Shown in pieces: positions 8,218 to 16,233 of a DNA stretch of 64,000 bases (positions are counted from its first letter, which is position 1; every line of letters begins with the position of its first letter). The notes under the pieces are model-generated. The model worked only from the letters and a program-made list of their open reading frames with translations. It searched no databases and was not told the origin of the DNA. Source of the stretch: Rhodococcus opacus (GTDB lineage Bacteria > Actinomycetota > Actinomycetes > Mycobacteriales > Mycobacteriaceae); NCBI RefSeq assembly GCF_012396235.1, contig NZ_JAAXPA010000004.1, positions 248,001-312,000 on the forward strand, in the 5' to 3' direction. Position numbers and translations under genes: made by a program.

Positions 8218-9368
8218 GCAGGTCGCTCGAGTCGGCTGGGAGCGCATCCCTGGACGGCCTGCTGATCGCCGACTTCGGACGGGTGCTCGCCGGGCCGTAC
8301 GCCACGATGCTGCTCGCCGATCTCGGCGCCGACGTCGTCAAGATCGAGCGCGCCGGCGTCGGGGACGACACCCGGCAGTGGGGGCCGCCGTGGGTGGGCG
8401 ACGAATCCACCTACTTCCAGTCCGTCAACCGCAACAAGCGGTCCTTCGCCTGGGATCTGCGTGAGCCCGCCGACCTGCAGCAGGCGCGGGAACTGACCGC
8501 CCGGGCCGACGTGGTGGTGGAGAACTTCCTTCCCGGCACGATGGACCGGCTCGGGCTCGGCTACGACGCCGTGCGGGAGATCAATCCCGACGTCGTCTAC
8601 TGCTCGGTGACCGGGTTCGGCGGCCAGAACGACCTGCCCGGATACGACCTGCTCATCCAGGCCGTCGGCGGGTTGATGAGCATCACCGGTCCCGAACCTG
8701 GCGTTCCGACGAAGGTCGGGGTGGCCGTCGTCGACATCATCACCGGACTGCACGCCGCGGTCGGGATCCTGGCGGCGCTGCGTCACCGTGATCGCACCGG
8801 GGAGGGGCAGCGGGTCGAGGTGAATCTGCTGTCGTCGCTGCTGTCCGCCCTCGCGAACCAGACGTCGGGGTATGTGGGCGCCGGTGTCGTCCCGCAGGCG
8901 ATGGGCAACCGGCACCCCAGCATCGCGCCGTACGAGGTCTTCCGGACCGGCGACCGTCCGCTGGTGCTGGCGGTGGGGAACAACCGTCAGTTCGCCTCTC
9001 TCGTCGAGGTTCTCGGTGTGCCCGAACTCGCCGACGACGAGCGGTACGCGACCAACACGCAACGGGTGGCGCACCGCGAGCAACTGGTCCGGGACATCAC
9101 CGCGGCGCTGTCCGCGGGCTCGGCCGACGAGTGGTTCGAGAAGCTGACCGCGCAGGGTGTCCCGTGCGGCCCGCTCAACGACATCGCCGACGCTGTGGCG
9201 CTCGCCGAGCGGCTCGGGCTGAATCCGGTGGTCGAGATCGACGACCCCCGCAGGGACCGGCCCGTGCGTCAGGTGGCGAACCCGATCCGGCTCAGCGCCA
9301 CCCCGGCGAGCTATCGCAGCGCGCCGCCGCGGCTCGGCGAGGACACCCCAGCCGTGAGTACTTGTTAA
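8214..9368 (+). CDS. Class III (CaiB/BaiF) CoA-transferase
   Basis: Transfers CoA between acyl groups; here most likely onto glutarate or a related dicarboxylate, feeding the preceding dehydrogenase. The GTG at 8214 overlaps the gcdH stop (GTGA), giving 384 residues. Family features are LLIADFGRVLAGPYATMLLADLGADVVKIER at the N-terminus, NRNKRSFAWDL, and the GYDLL segment (about residue 143) that carries the expected catalytic Asp. The final residues VSTC and the TAA stop are contributed by palindromic repeat copy 2, exactly as in fahA, which suggests the original C-terminus was altered by the repeat. Confidence 0.88.
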   Translation: MSRSLESAGSASLDGLLIADFGRVLAGPYATMLLADLGADVVKIERAGVGDDTRQWGPPWVGDESTYFQSVNRNKRSFAWDLREPADLQQARELTARADVVVENFLPGTMDRLGLGYDAVREINPDVVYCSVTGFGGQNDLPGYDLLIQAVGGLMSITGPEPGVPTKVGVAVVDIITGLHAAVGILAALRHRDRTGEGQRVEVNLLSSLLSALANQTSGYVGAGVVPQAMGNRHPSIAPYEVFRTGDRPLVLAVGNNRQFASLVEVLGVPELADDERYATNTQRVAHREQLVRDITAALSAGSADEWFEKLTAQGVPCGPLNDIADAVALAERLGLNPVVEIDDPRRDRPVRQVANPIRLSATPASYRSAPPRLGEDTPAVSTC

Positions 9369-9395
9369 CGTCCCGCGGTTAACAAGTACTCACGG
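9352..9395. repeat. Palindromic repeat, copy 2 (contains CoA-transferase stop)
   Basis: Left arm 9352-9369 and right arm 9378-9395 are perfect 18-base inverted copies around an 8-base loop (GTCCCGCG). The bases through 9369 match copy 1 at 2682-2699. The TAA at 9366-9368 ends the CoA-transferase gene. A 138-base gap follows before the next gene. As with copy 1, there is no T-run. Confidence 0.85.
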
Positions 9396-9506
9396 GGGCT
9401 CTTCCCTAAGGGAGTGTTAGGAAGGCTCCGCGGCCCTTCCGTATCGATGTGACGTGACCCACTGTGGTGTGAACGCAGAGATCCAGGGCATCGAGAGGAG
9501 TCCCGC

Positions 9507-10874
9507 GTGAGCACCACATCGACGGGTGAGCGCCGAGTCATCGGCAATGTTTTGAAAGGTTCGGTCGGCAACCTGATCGAATGGTACGACTGGTACGTCT
9601 ACGCGGCGTTCAGTGTGTACTTCGCGAAGGAGTTCTTCCCGGAGGGCGACACCACCGCGCAGCTGCTTTCCACGGCAGCCGTTTTCGCGGTCGGGTTCCT
9701 GATGCGGCCGATCGGCGGCTGGATCATGGGACGGTACGCCGACCGGCACGGACGCCGATCGGCGCTCACCCTGTCGGTGACCGTGATGGCGGCGGGTTCG
9801 CTCGTCATCGCCGTCACGCCGTCCTACGCGAGCATCGGGCTCGTGGCACCGGTGATGCTGGTGATCGCCCGGATGCTGCAGGGACTGTCGGTCGGCGGCG
9901 AGTACGCCACCAGCGCCACGTACCTGGCCGAGGTCGCGTCGCCGGGTCGGCGCGGGTTCTACTCGAGCTTCCAGTACGTCACGCTCGTCGCCGGGCAGCT
10001 GATCGCACTGGGTGTGCAGATCATCCTGCAGCTGACGCTGCCTGCGGAGGCCATGCAGTCGTGGGGCTGGCGGATCCCGTTCCTGATCGGCGCCGCCGGT
10101 GCCGTCGCGGTGATGTGGCTCCGTCGCACGATGGACGAGTCGGAGGCGTTCACCGACGAGGTGGAGGCGAAGCGTGACGCAGACACCTCGGACGCTGGGC
10201 CGAAGGAAGGTTCGCTCCGGATGCTGCTGCAGTACCCCCGCGAGTGCCTGCTGGTGTGCGCCCTGACGCTCGGTGGTTGCGTGGCGTTCTACACGTACAC
10301 CACGTACATGCAGAAGTACATGATCAACACGTCCGGCATCTCCAAGGACACGGTGGCGTGGATCAACTTCGCGGCCCTGCTGGTGTTCATCGTGTTGCAG
10401 CCGATCGGCGGCGCATTGTCCGACCGCATCGGTCGCCGGAAGCTGCTCATCTTCTTCGGGATCGGCGGAACCGTCCTGACCGTGCCGCTGATGACCGTGC
10501 TCGGGAAGACGACGAACCCCCTGGTCGCGTTCGGCCTGATGATGCTGGGACTGATCGTCGTCACCGGATACACGTCGGTGAACGCGATCGTGAAGACCGA
10601 GCTGTTTCCGACCAAGGTCCGCGCGCTCGGGGTCGGGCTGCCGTACGCGCTCACGCTGGCGATCTTCGGCGGAACGGTCGAGACCGTCGCCCTCGCCCTG
10701 AAGCGGGCCGGCCACGAATCGCTATTCTTCTACTACGTGACCGGGTGTATCGCGATCTCGCTCGTCGTCTACTTCTTCATGCGTGAGACTTCGGACGGTT
10801 CGCCGCTCGACCGGGCGACCAGCCGGGAGGACACCCCGGACGACGACGTCGAGCTGGTCGACTCGCGGAGCTGA
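9507..10874 (+). CDS. MHS-family (alpha-ketoglutarate permease-like) MFS proton symporter
   Basis: Inner-membrane proton symporter of 455 residues with about 12 hydrophobic spans. The family markers are GSVGNLIEWYDWYVYAAF near the start, RPIGGWIMGRYADRHGRR in loop 2-3 (about residues 70-87) and MLQGLSVGGEYATSATYLAE. These are characteristic of metabolite:H+ symporters such as KgtP and citrate permeases, so a di- or tricarboxylate is the likely cargo. GTG 9507 is preceded by GAGAGGAG. It follows the glutarate-type genes and precedes a two-component system by 15 bases, suggesting that the regulator senses the transported acid. Confidence 0.88.
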   Translation: MSTTSTGERRVIGNVLKGSVGNLIEWYDWYVYAAFSVYFAKEFFPEGDTTAQLLSTAAVFAVGFLMRPIGGWIMGRYADRHGRRSALTLSVTVMAAGSLVIAVTPSYASIGLVAPVMLVIARMLQGLSVGGEYATSATYLAEVASPGRRGFYSSFQYVTLVAGQLIALGVQIILQLTLPAEAMQSWGWRIPFLIGAAGAVAVMWLRRTMDESEAFTDEVEAKRDADTSDAGPKEGSLRMLLQYPRECLLVCALTLGGCVAFYTYTTYMQKYMINTSGISKDTVAWINFAALLVFIVLQPIGGALSDRIGRRKLLIFFGIGGTVLTVPLMTVLGKTTNPLVAFGLMMLGLIVVTGYTSVNAIVKTELFPTKVRALGVGLPYALTLAIFGGTVETVALALKRAGHESLFFYYVTGCIAISLVVYFFMRETSDGSPLDRATSREDTPDDDVELVDSRS

Positions 10875-10889
10875 TCGAAGGGAAGAGAA

Positions 10890-11549
10890 GTGCAGATCGC
10901 GGTGGTCGAGGACGACGACGGAGTCGGCGACGCACTCGTGGAAGCACTGGCCACCCACGGCCACGAGGCGGTGCGCATGCGGCGCGGCTCCGATCTCCTT
11001 CTCGGCCATCGCGGTATGGACGCGGTGATCCTCGATCTCGGTCTCCCCGATGCGGACGGCCTGCAGGTGCTCCGGCAGCTGCGGGCCGTCAGCGACGTTC
11101 CGGTGGTGATCCTCACCGCCCGCGACGACGAACGGTCGGTGGTGCGGGGACTTCGGGGCGGTGCGGACGATTACCTCGTCAAGCCGGCGCGGCTCGCGGA
11201 ATTGCTGGCCCGGCTCGACGTCGTGACCCAGCGTCGCCGCGCGACCGCGGCCTCGGCCGAGCAGACGGTCACCGAGGGTGACGTGGTGGTCGATCTGGCG
11301 GCACGTGAGGTGGAGGTCGGCGGCGCTCCGGTGGCGTTGACGGCCAAGGAGTTCGAGCTTCTCGAGGTGCTCGTCACCCGTCCCGGTGCGGCCGTGAGCC
11401 GCCAGCAACTGATGGATGCGGTGTGGGGCGACGCGTACGTGGCCATCTCACGCACCCTCGACGTGCACATGACCGGGCTGCGCGCGAAACTGGGCCGGCC
11501 CGGGCTCATCTCGACCATCCGCGGGTACGGCTACCGCTGGGGCACCTGA
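10890..11549 (+). CDS. OmpR/PhoB-type response regulator (TctD-like)
   Basis: A 219-residue transcription factor: receiver domain with acidic pocket EDDD (7-10), phospho-acceptor Asp49 in VILDLGLPDADG, the Thr/Lys switch residues (ILTAR, VKPARL), then a winged-helix DNA-binding domain ending GLISTIRGYGYRWGT. GTG 10890 lies after GGGAAGAG. The gene is one base from the histidine kinase, which in turn overlaps a TAXI-type binding protein gene, an order like tricarboxylate-sensing TctDE/TctC sets. The likely targets are the upstream symporter and catabolic genes. Confidence 0.9.
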   Translation: MQIAVVEDDDGVGDALVEALATHGHEAVRMRRGSDLLLGHRGMDAVILDLGLPDADGLQVLRQLRAVSDVPVVILTARDDERSVVRGLRGGADDYLVKPARLAELLARLDVVTQRRRATAASAEQTVTEGDVVVDLAAREVEVGGAPVALTAKEFELLEVLVTRPGAAVSRQQLMDAVWGDAYVAISRTLDVHMTGLRAKLGRPGLISTIRGYGYRWGT

Positions 11550-11550
11550 C

Positions 11551-12966
11551 GTGCGCCGCCGTGTACTCGCCGTTCTGCTGGTGTTCGCGGCCGTCGCGGT
11601 GGTGGCCTTCGCCGTCCCGCTGGCGCTGGCCACCAGCGCCGGGAGAACCCAGGCTCTGCGGCTGAGCCGGGAGGCGGACGCGACGCATTTCGCCAGCCTC
11701 GCCGGACAGACCCAGGCGCCCGGGAGTACCACGCTGCTGCGGGAGGAGGTGGCCCGCTACCACGAGTTGTACGGCGAGGGCGTCCTCATCGTCGACGCGA
11801 GAGGCAACCTCCGCGCGGGAGCCGGACTGTCGCCGGACGACTCCGACGTCGCCGCGGCGGTCACGGCGGGACTGCGCAACCAGAAGCAGGGGATCAGCGG
11901 TTCGCTGACCCCGTGGTCGGCGGACCGTGTCCTGTCGGCCGTACCCGTCGGCACCGGAGCGCAGGTGGACGGTGCCGTGGTCCTGGACGTGTCCACCCGC
12001 GCCGCACGTGAATCCATCCGGACGTCGTGGCTGGTGATCGTCGCGGGGGCGCTCGTCGCGCTGGCGGCGGTCACCGCGGTCGCGATCGCGCTGTCCCGGT
12101 GGACCGTTCGTCCGCTCGGGGCGCTCACCGCCAGGGTCGGGGCCCTCACCGACGCGGTCCCGTCGCCGCGTCCGCGGGTGCGCCGCAGCACCGGTCGGCC
12201 GACCGGCCGGTACAGCGGCCCGCCCGAGGTCCAGGAACTCGCGAAGGCGTTCGACACCATGTCGGGTGCCGTCCAGGCGTCCGGTCAGGCGCAGCGGCAG
12301 CTGATCGCCGACACCGCCCATCAGCTTCGAAACCCCCTCGCGGCCCTGCACATCCGGTTGGATTCCCTCGGCCCGCATGTCTCCCAGTCCGGGGCCGAGA
12401 CCTACCGCCGGACCGGGATGGAGGTCGATCGGCTCGGCGGGATCCTCGACGGACTGCTGGCACTCGCCGTCGCCGAATCGCCCGCGGAATCCGCCGACGA
12501 CGAGACCGCGCACGGCGGATGCGACGTCGGTGCCGTCCTCGCGGACCGTGCCGACGCCTGGACGGAGGCTCTCGGGGAATCGGCGATGGACCTCGTGCTC
12601 CGGGAACCGGCCGAACCGCTGGTCGCCGACTTCCGATCCAGCCACCTGGCGCAGGTCCTGGACGTCCTGCTCAGCAACGCACACAAGTACGCCGGTCGAG
12701 GTTCGACGGTCCGGATCGACACGGGACGGTCCGCCGCGGGAATCGAGATCCGGGTGAGCGACGACGGGGTCGGGGTCGGCGAGGACGAGATCGGCAAATT
12801 GTCGTCACGCTTCTTCCGCGGGTCCGGGGCGGGGCAGCAGGGCACCGGGCTCGGGCTGTCCATCGCGACCGCGCTCGTCGAAGGCGGCGGTGGGGCGCTG
12901 ACCATCGCTGCGCAGCAGCCACACGGGCTCCGGGTGACGCTGACCCTTCCGGCGGTGGCGCCGTGA
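11551..12966 (+). CDS. Sensor histidine kinase
   Basis: A 471-residue membrane kinase. It has a TM helix at about 5-28, an extracytoplasmic sensor loop to about 158, a second TM helix at 159-182, a HAMP-like linker with RWTVRPLG, the dimerisation/phospho-acceptor motif DTAHQLRNPLAAL with His257, and ATP-binding N (LLSNAHKYA), G1 (VSDDGVGV) and G2 (GTGLGLSIA) boxes. The GTG start is one base after the regulator stop. The C-terminus overlaps the binding-protein gene by four bases, so sensing may involve that lipoprotein. Confidence 0.92.
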   Translation: MRRRVLAVLLVFAAVAVVAFAVPLALATSAGRTQALRLSREADATHFASLAGQTQAPGSTTLLREEVARYHELYGEGVLIVDARGNLRAGAGLSPDDSDVAAAVTAGLRNQKQGISGSLTPWSADRVLSAVPVGTGAQVDGAVVLDVSTRAARESIRTSWLVIVAGALVALAAVTAVAIALSRWTVRPLGALTARVGALTDAVPSPRPRVRRSTGRPTGRYSGPPEVQELAKAFDTMSGAVQASGQAQRQLIADTAHQLRNPLAALHIRLDSLGPHVSQSGAETYRRTGMEVDRLGGILDGLLALAVAESPAESADDETAHGGCDVGAVLADRADAWTEALGESAMDLVLREPAEPLVADFRSSHLAQVLDVLLSNAHKYAGRGSTVRIDTGRSAAGIEIRVSDDGVGVGEDEIGKLSSRFFRGSGAGQQGTGLGLSIATALVEGGGGALTIAAQQPHGLRVTLTLPAVAP

Positions 12967-13904
12967 TCACGCGACGCGCACTTCTGTGCGGCGTCGTCGC
13001 CGTGGGAGCCACCGCGGCCACGGGTTCGGTGCTCGCCGCGTGCTCGGACAGCGGCCGCGATCCGCTGCGGCTCGCCGCCGGTGAGGAGGGCGGATTCTTC
13101 TGGGAGTTCGCCCAATTGACGGCCCAGGCCGCGGAGCGTGCCGCACTGCCGGTGAGCATCGTCCCCGTCCGCACCGCGGGGTCGATGGACAATCTGGCGG
13201 CGCTGGCATCAGGAGACGCGGAACTGGCTCTGAGCCTCGCCGACGCAGCCGTATCGGCTCTCGAGGCCGGCGCCGGATTCACCGCCATCGGCAAGGTGTA
13301 CGAGAACTACATGCAACTCGCGGTGCGCGCCGATTCCGGGATCGCGGACACCTCGCAGCTGAGAGGAGTCCGAATCAGCTTGGGTGCCACAGGCTCCGGC
13401 GCGGAACTGACGGGCGAGCGGATCCTCGAGGTGCTGGGTCTGGCGGGACCGGGCGACGTGACCCGTCTGCACCTGTCGATGACCGACGCGGGGCAGGCGC
13501 TGCGTGACGGCACCGTCGACGCGGTTCTGTGGGCCGGTGGAGTGCCCACCCCGTCGTTCGCGAATCTCGGAATCCCGCTGCGCCTACTCGACCTGTCCGC
13601 CGAACTGGAATTGCTGCGGGAGCGGTTCGGCCCGCGCTACGAGCCGGTGCTGATTCCGCCCGGCACGTACGGACAGCAGACGTCGGTCGCGACGATCGGT
13701 CTCGCGAACCTGCTGCTCGCCGACCCGGCCGTGTCCGACAGTGCCGCCGGGGCCATCGTCGAGGTGCTCATCGACCACGCGGCGGAACTGGTGCCGGATC
13801 AGGCGACCGGCAGCCAGTTCCTGGACCGGCAGTCGCTGATCGTCACCGCGGGGGTTCCGCTGCATCCCGGCGCGGCCGCGGCGTACCGGAGACATCACGG
13901 CTGA
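12963..13904 (+). CDS. TAXI-family TRAP-type solute-binding lipoprotein
   Basis: Extracytoplasmic binding protein of 313 residues beginning with RR and a lipobox VLAAC (Cys27), so it is probably lipid-anchored after export. The mature part has the TAXI-type features LAAGEEGGFFWEFAQL, VRTAGSMDNLAALASGDAELALS and VRISLGATGSGAELTGERIL. TAXI proteins normally feed a TRAP permease (DctM/DctQ), but none is encoded here. The GTG at 12963 overlaps the kinase stop. The obvious reading is a sensory co-receptor for the two-component system, similar in logic to TctC with TctE; this is inference. Confidence 0.85.
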   Translation: MITRRALLCGVVAVGATAATGSVLAACSDSGRDPLRLAAGEEGGFFWEFAQLTAQAAERAALPVSIVPVRTAGSMDNLAALASGDAELALSLADAAVSALEAGAGFTAIGKVYENYMQLAVRADSGIADTSQLRGVRISLGATGSGAELTGERILEVLGLAGPGDVTRLHLSMTDAGQALRDGTVDAVLWAGGVPTPSFANLGIPLRLLDLSAELELLRERFGPRYEPVLIPPGTYGQQTSVATIGLANLLLADPAVSDSAAGAIVEVLIDHAAELVPDQATGSQFLDRQSLIVTAGVPLHPGAAAAYRRHHG

Positions 13905-13907
13905 GCC

Positions 13908-13941
13908 GGTCGATCACTGCACCTGGTCGATCACTGCACCT
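13908..13941. repeat. 17-bp tandem duplication at tam 3' end
   Basis: Two exact adjacent copies of GGTCGATCACTGCACCT (13908-13924 and 13925-13941). The second copy contains the tam stop and last codons; the first gives a spare, out-of-frame copy. It appears to be a recent slippage or tandem duplication. Confidence 0.85.
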
Positions 13942-14695
13942 GGGCGACGACGAAGATGCGCCGGAACGGGAAGAACGTGCTGCCGTCCGGTCGCCGGGGG
14001 TATGCCGCGTCGAGGAGTGGGACGAGCTCGTCGCGGAAGCGGTCCCACTCCGGCGCCGCGAGGGCGTCCTTGACCGGGCGGAGCGCGGTGCCGGTGATCC
14101 ACTCCAGAACCGGGTTTTCCCCGGTCAGCTGTTGCACGTACGTGGTCTCCCACGCGTCGACGGCACACCCGGCGTCGGCGAGTAGACCGGCGTAGTCGGT
14201 GGGATCGTCGACGACCTTGCTCTCGCGGAACGGCACGTCCGGCAGCAACCGGGACCACCGGTCGCTCGAGGCGAGGGCCCGGACGATCGTGTGCGACGGC
14301 GCGTCGAAGTTGCCGGGAACCTGCACCGCGATCCACGCCCCCGACGGCAGTTGAGTCGGCCAGCGACGCAACAGCTCCCGGTGTTCGGGCACCCACTGCA
14401 GGGCGGCGTTGGAGACGACGACGTCGGTGTCGGGCTCCGGCGTCCAGTCGCGCACGTCCTGCCTGCTGGCGTCGAGGCCGCGTTCACGCGCGGCCTCGAC
14501 CATCTCGGGTGAGCTGTCGGAGGCCTCGAGGACGGCGTCCGGCCATCGTTCGGCGAGGCTGACGGTCAGGTTTCCCGGACCGCAGCCGAGGTCGACGACG
14601 CGGCGCGGTGACCGCGCGTCGACTCGCGACAGCAACTCGTAGAACGGGCGCCCGCGATGGTCCGCGAAGGCGAGGTACTTGTTCGGATCCCACAT
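13931..14695 (-). CDS. tam: Trans-aconitate 2-methyltransferase
   Basis: SAM-dependent methyltransferase that esterifies trans-aconitate, an inhibitor formed from cis-aconitate. The 254 residues open with [25 protein letters not shown], followed by motif [13 protein letters not shown] (about 33-44), SDSSPEMV and [10 protein letters not shown], all characteristic of Tam. The ATG is at 14695. It lies 49 bases downstream of the acyl-CoA dehydrogenase gene on the same strand and converges on the TAXI lipoprotein gene. The 3' end is flanked by a 17-bp tandem duplication. Confidence 0.9.
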   Translation of the reverse strand: MWDPNKYLAFADHRGRPFYELLSRVDARSPRRVVDLGCGPGNLTVSLAERWPDAVLEASDSSPEMVEAARERGLDASRQDVRDWTPEPDTDVVVSNAALQWVPEHRELLRRWPTQLPSGAWIAVQVPGNFDAPSHTIVRALASSDRWSRLLPDVPFRESKVVDDPTDYAGLLADAGCAVDAWETTYVQQLTGENPVLEWITGTALRPVKDALAAPEWDRFRDELVPLLDAAYPRRPDGSTFFPFRRIFVVAQVQ

Positions 14696-14744
14696 GTAGT
14701 CCTCCTCGCCCGAAACAGTACGCCCATACTGTTGGTGTGTGGGG

Positions 14745-15902
14745 TCAGAGGCCGAGATCCTTGGCGATGATCGTCTTCATGACCTCGCTCGTGCCGCCGT
14801 AGATGCGGGAGACGCGAGTGTCCGCGTACAGGCGCGCGATGGGGTACTCGAGGATGTAGCCGTACCCGCCGTGCAGTTGCAGGCACTTGTCGATGACCCG
14901 GCCTGCGGCCTCGGTGCAGAACAGCTTCGCTTTCGCGGCATCCGCGACCGTGAGTTCGCCGGCATCGTGCAGTTCGAGCGCGCGGTCGGCCATCAGCTGG
15001 ATCGCCTCGACCTCGGTGGCGCACTCGGCGAGCACGAACTTGGTGTTCTGGAACGCCGCGACGGGCTTGCCGAACACCTTGCGCTCCTTGACGTACGCGA
15101 TCGCGTGCTGCAGCGCGGCGGCCGCGGTGGCCGACCCGCCGAGCGCGATGGAGAGGCGTTCCTGGGCGAGGTTGTGGGTGAGGTAGCTGAAACCGGCCCC
15201 CTCGTCGCCGAGGCGGTCCGCCACGGGCACCTTCACGTCGGTGAACGACAGTTCGGCGGTGTCCGAGGCCTTCAGCCCGATCTTCTCGATCTTGCGACCC
15301 ACCGCGAAACCCTCGGACGTCGTGTCGACGACGAGGATCGTCAGACCCGCCCGGCGGTCTTCGGGCGTGCTGGGCGCGGTGCGGCACACCACGAGGATCC
15401 GGTCGGCGAGCGCGCCACCGGTGATGAACGTCTTCGCGCCGTTCAGGACGTAGTGCGACCCGTCCTCGGACAGCTTGGCCGACGTCGCGATGTTCGCGAG
15501 GTCCGAACCGGTGCCCGGCTCGGTCATCGCGATGGCGAACATGATGTCGCCGGACGCGAATCCGGGGAGCCATCGCTGCTTCTGCTCGTCGTTCGCGTAC
15601 TCGAGCAGGTACGGCAGGATCAGGTTGGTGTGGACGGAGTAGCTGCCGAACGTGACTCCGGCGGCCGCCGTCTCCTCGCCGACCACCGCGGCGAATTTGA
15701 AACTCTTCTCACCGCCGCCGCCGAACTCCTCCGGCACCTGGATGCCGAGCACCCCGAGCTCCCCGAGACGACGGTAGAAGTCGCGCGGGGGATGCCCTTC
15801 GCCCTCCCACTCGTGGTGGACGGGTGCGACTTCCTTGGCGATGAAGTCGCGGATCGTCTTCCGGAACGCGTCGTGATCTTCGTTGAACACCGTACGCTGC
15901 AC
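14745..15902 (-). CDS. Acyl-CoA dehydrogenase
   Basis: FAD enzyme oxidising acyl-CoA to enoyl-CoA, 385 residues. The segment [20 protein letters not shown] is the FAD-binding signature, and the C-terminal [28 protein letters not shown] carries the usual catalytic region. In IYGGTSEV the position of the canonical Glu of short/medium-chain enzymes is Gly, as in long-chain/isovaleryl types where the base sits elsewhere. GTG at 15902 is preceded by AAGGAG at seven bases. It is divergent from the MFS carrier at 16234, and a decayed tail of another dehydrogenase lies just upstream. Confidence 0.9.
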   Translation of the reverse strand: MQRTVFNEDHDAFRKTIRDFIAKEVAPVHHEWEGEGHPPRDFYRRLGELGVLGIQVPEEFGGGGEKSFKFAAVVGEETAAAGVTFGSYSVHTNLILPYLLEYANDEQKQRWLPGFASGDIMFAIAMTEPGTGSDLANIATSAKLSEDGSHYVLNGAKTFITGGALADRILVVCRTAPSTPEDRRAGLTILVVDTTSEGFAVGRKIEKIGLKASDTAELSFTDVKVPVADRLGDEGAGFSYLTHNLAQERLSIALGGSATAAAALQHAIAYVKERKVFGKPVAAFQNTKFVLAECATEVEAIQLMADRALELHDAGELTVADAAKAKLFCTEAAGRVIDKCLQLHGGYGYILEYPIARLYADTRVSRIYGGTSEVMKTIIAKDLGL

Positions 15903-15919
15903 GGGTTTTCTCCTTCGAA

Positions 15920-15985
15920 TTACAGTGCGTAACTGCCTGGTACGCCCTTGCCGATGATCATCTTCCGAACCTCGGACTGTTCGTC
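15920..15985 (-). pseudogene. Remnant of an acyl-CoA dehydrogenase C-terminus
   Basis: Reading the minus strand from about 15985 to the TAA at 15920-15922 gives DEQSEVRKMIIGKGVPGSYA plus Leu, which resembles the (S/D)EV-x-K-M-I-I-G-K end of acyl-CoA dehydrogenases. Further upstream the frame loses this resemblance, so only about 21 codons of a former gene seem to persist, directly upstream of a complete dehydrogenase gene on the same strand. It is a short match, so chance similarity is not excluded. Confidence 0.45.
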
Positions 15986-16059
15986 GGATCGAACGTCCGG
16001 GCGAGGCGGCTCATGGGATGAGAATGCCCGATTCGGCGGGGCCCGGCTAGGGGCGTTCG

Positions 16060-16076
16060 GCTATCGGTCGGATAGC
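16060..16076. promoter_or_regulatory. Inverted repeat in divergent promoter region
   Basis: GCTATC-GGTCG-GATAGC, perfect 6-bp arms and 5-bp spacer, midway between the divergent acyl-CoA dehydrogenase and MFS genes. Its position and symmetry fit a TetR/GntR-size operator, but no regulator gene adjoins it. Confidence 0.4.
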
Positions 16077-16233
16077 GCACTCCAATGCACACCAGGCTCC
16101 TCGAATCCGCCGACTCATAGGCAGACGTAGCCGGTGCCTTCGCCGAGTGCGTATTGATCGCGGGCACCCCGGTACGTTCAATGAACCGTGACACTGTGAC
16201 CCACGCCACCACGCCTTCCGAAGGGATCACCAC

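Larger units (their letters stand above)
15903..16233. other. 331-bp divergent intergenic region
   Basis: The region between the acyl-CoA dehydrogenase (minus) and the MFS carrier (plus) contains the dehydrogenase ribosome-binding site, a minus-strand remnant of an acyl-CoA dehydrogenase tail (15920-15985), the inverted repeat at 16060-16076 and the 9-mer GTGACCCAC at 16196-16204. I see no intact gene in it. Confidence 0.7.

Noticed and set aside
12963..13904. Complete TRAP transporter
   Set aside because: Only the binding protein is present; no DctQ/DctM-type membrane gene is encoded nearby.
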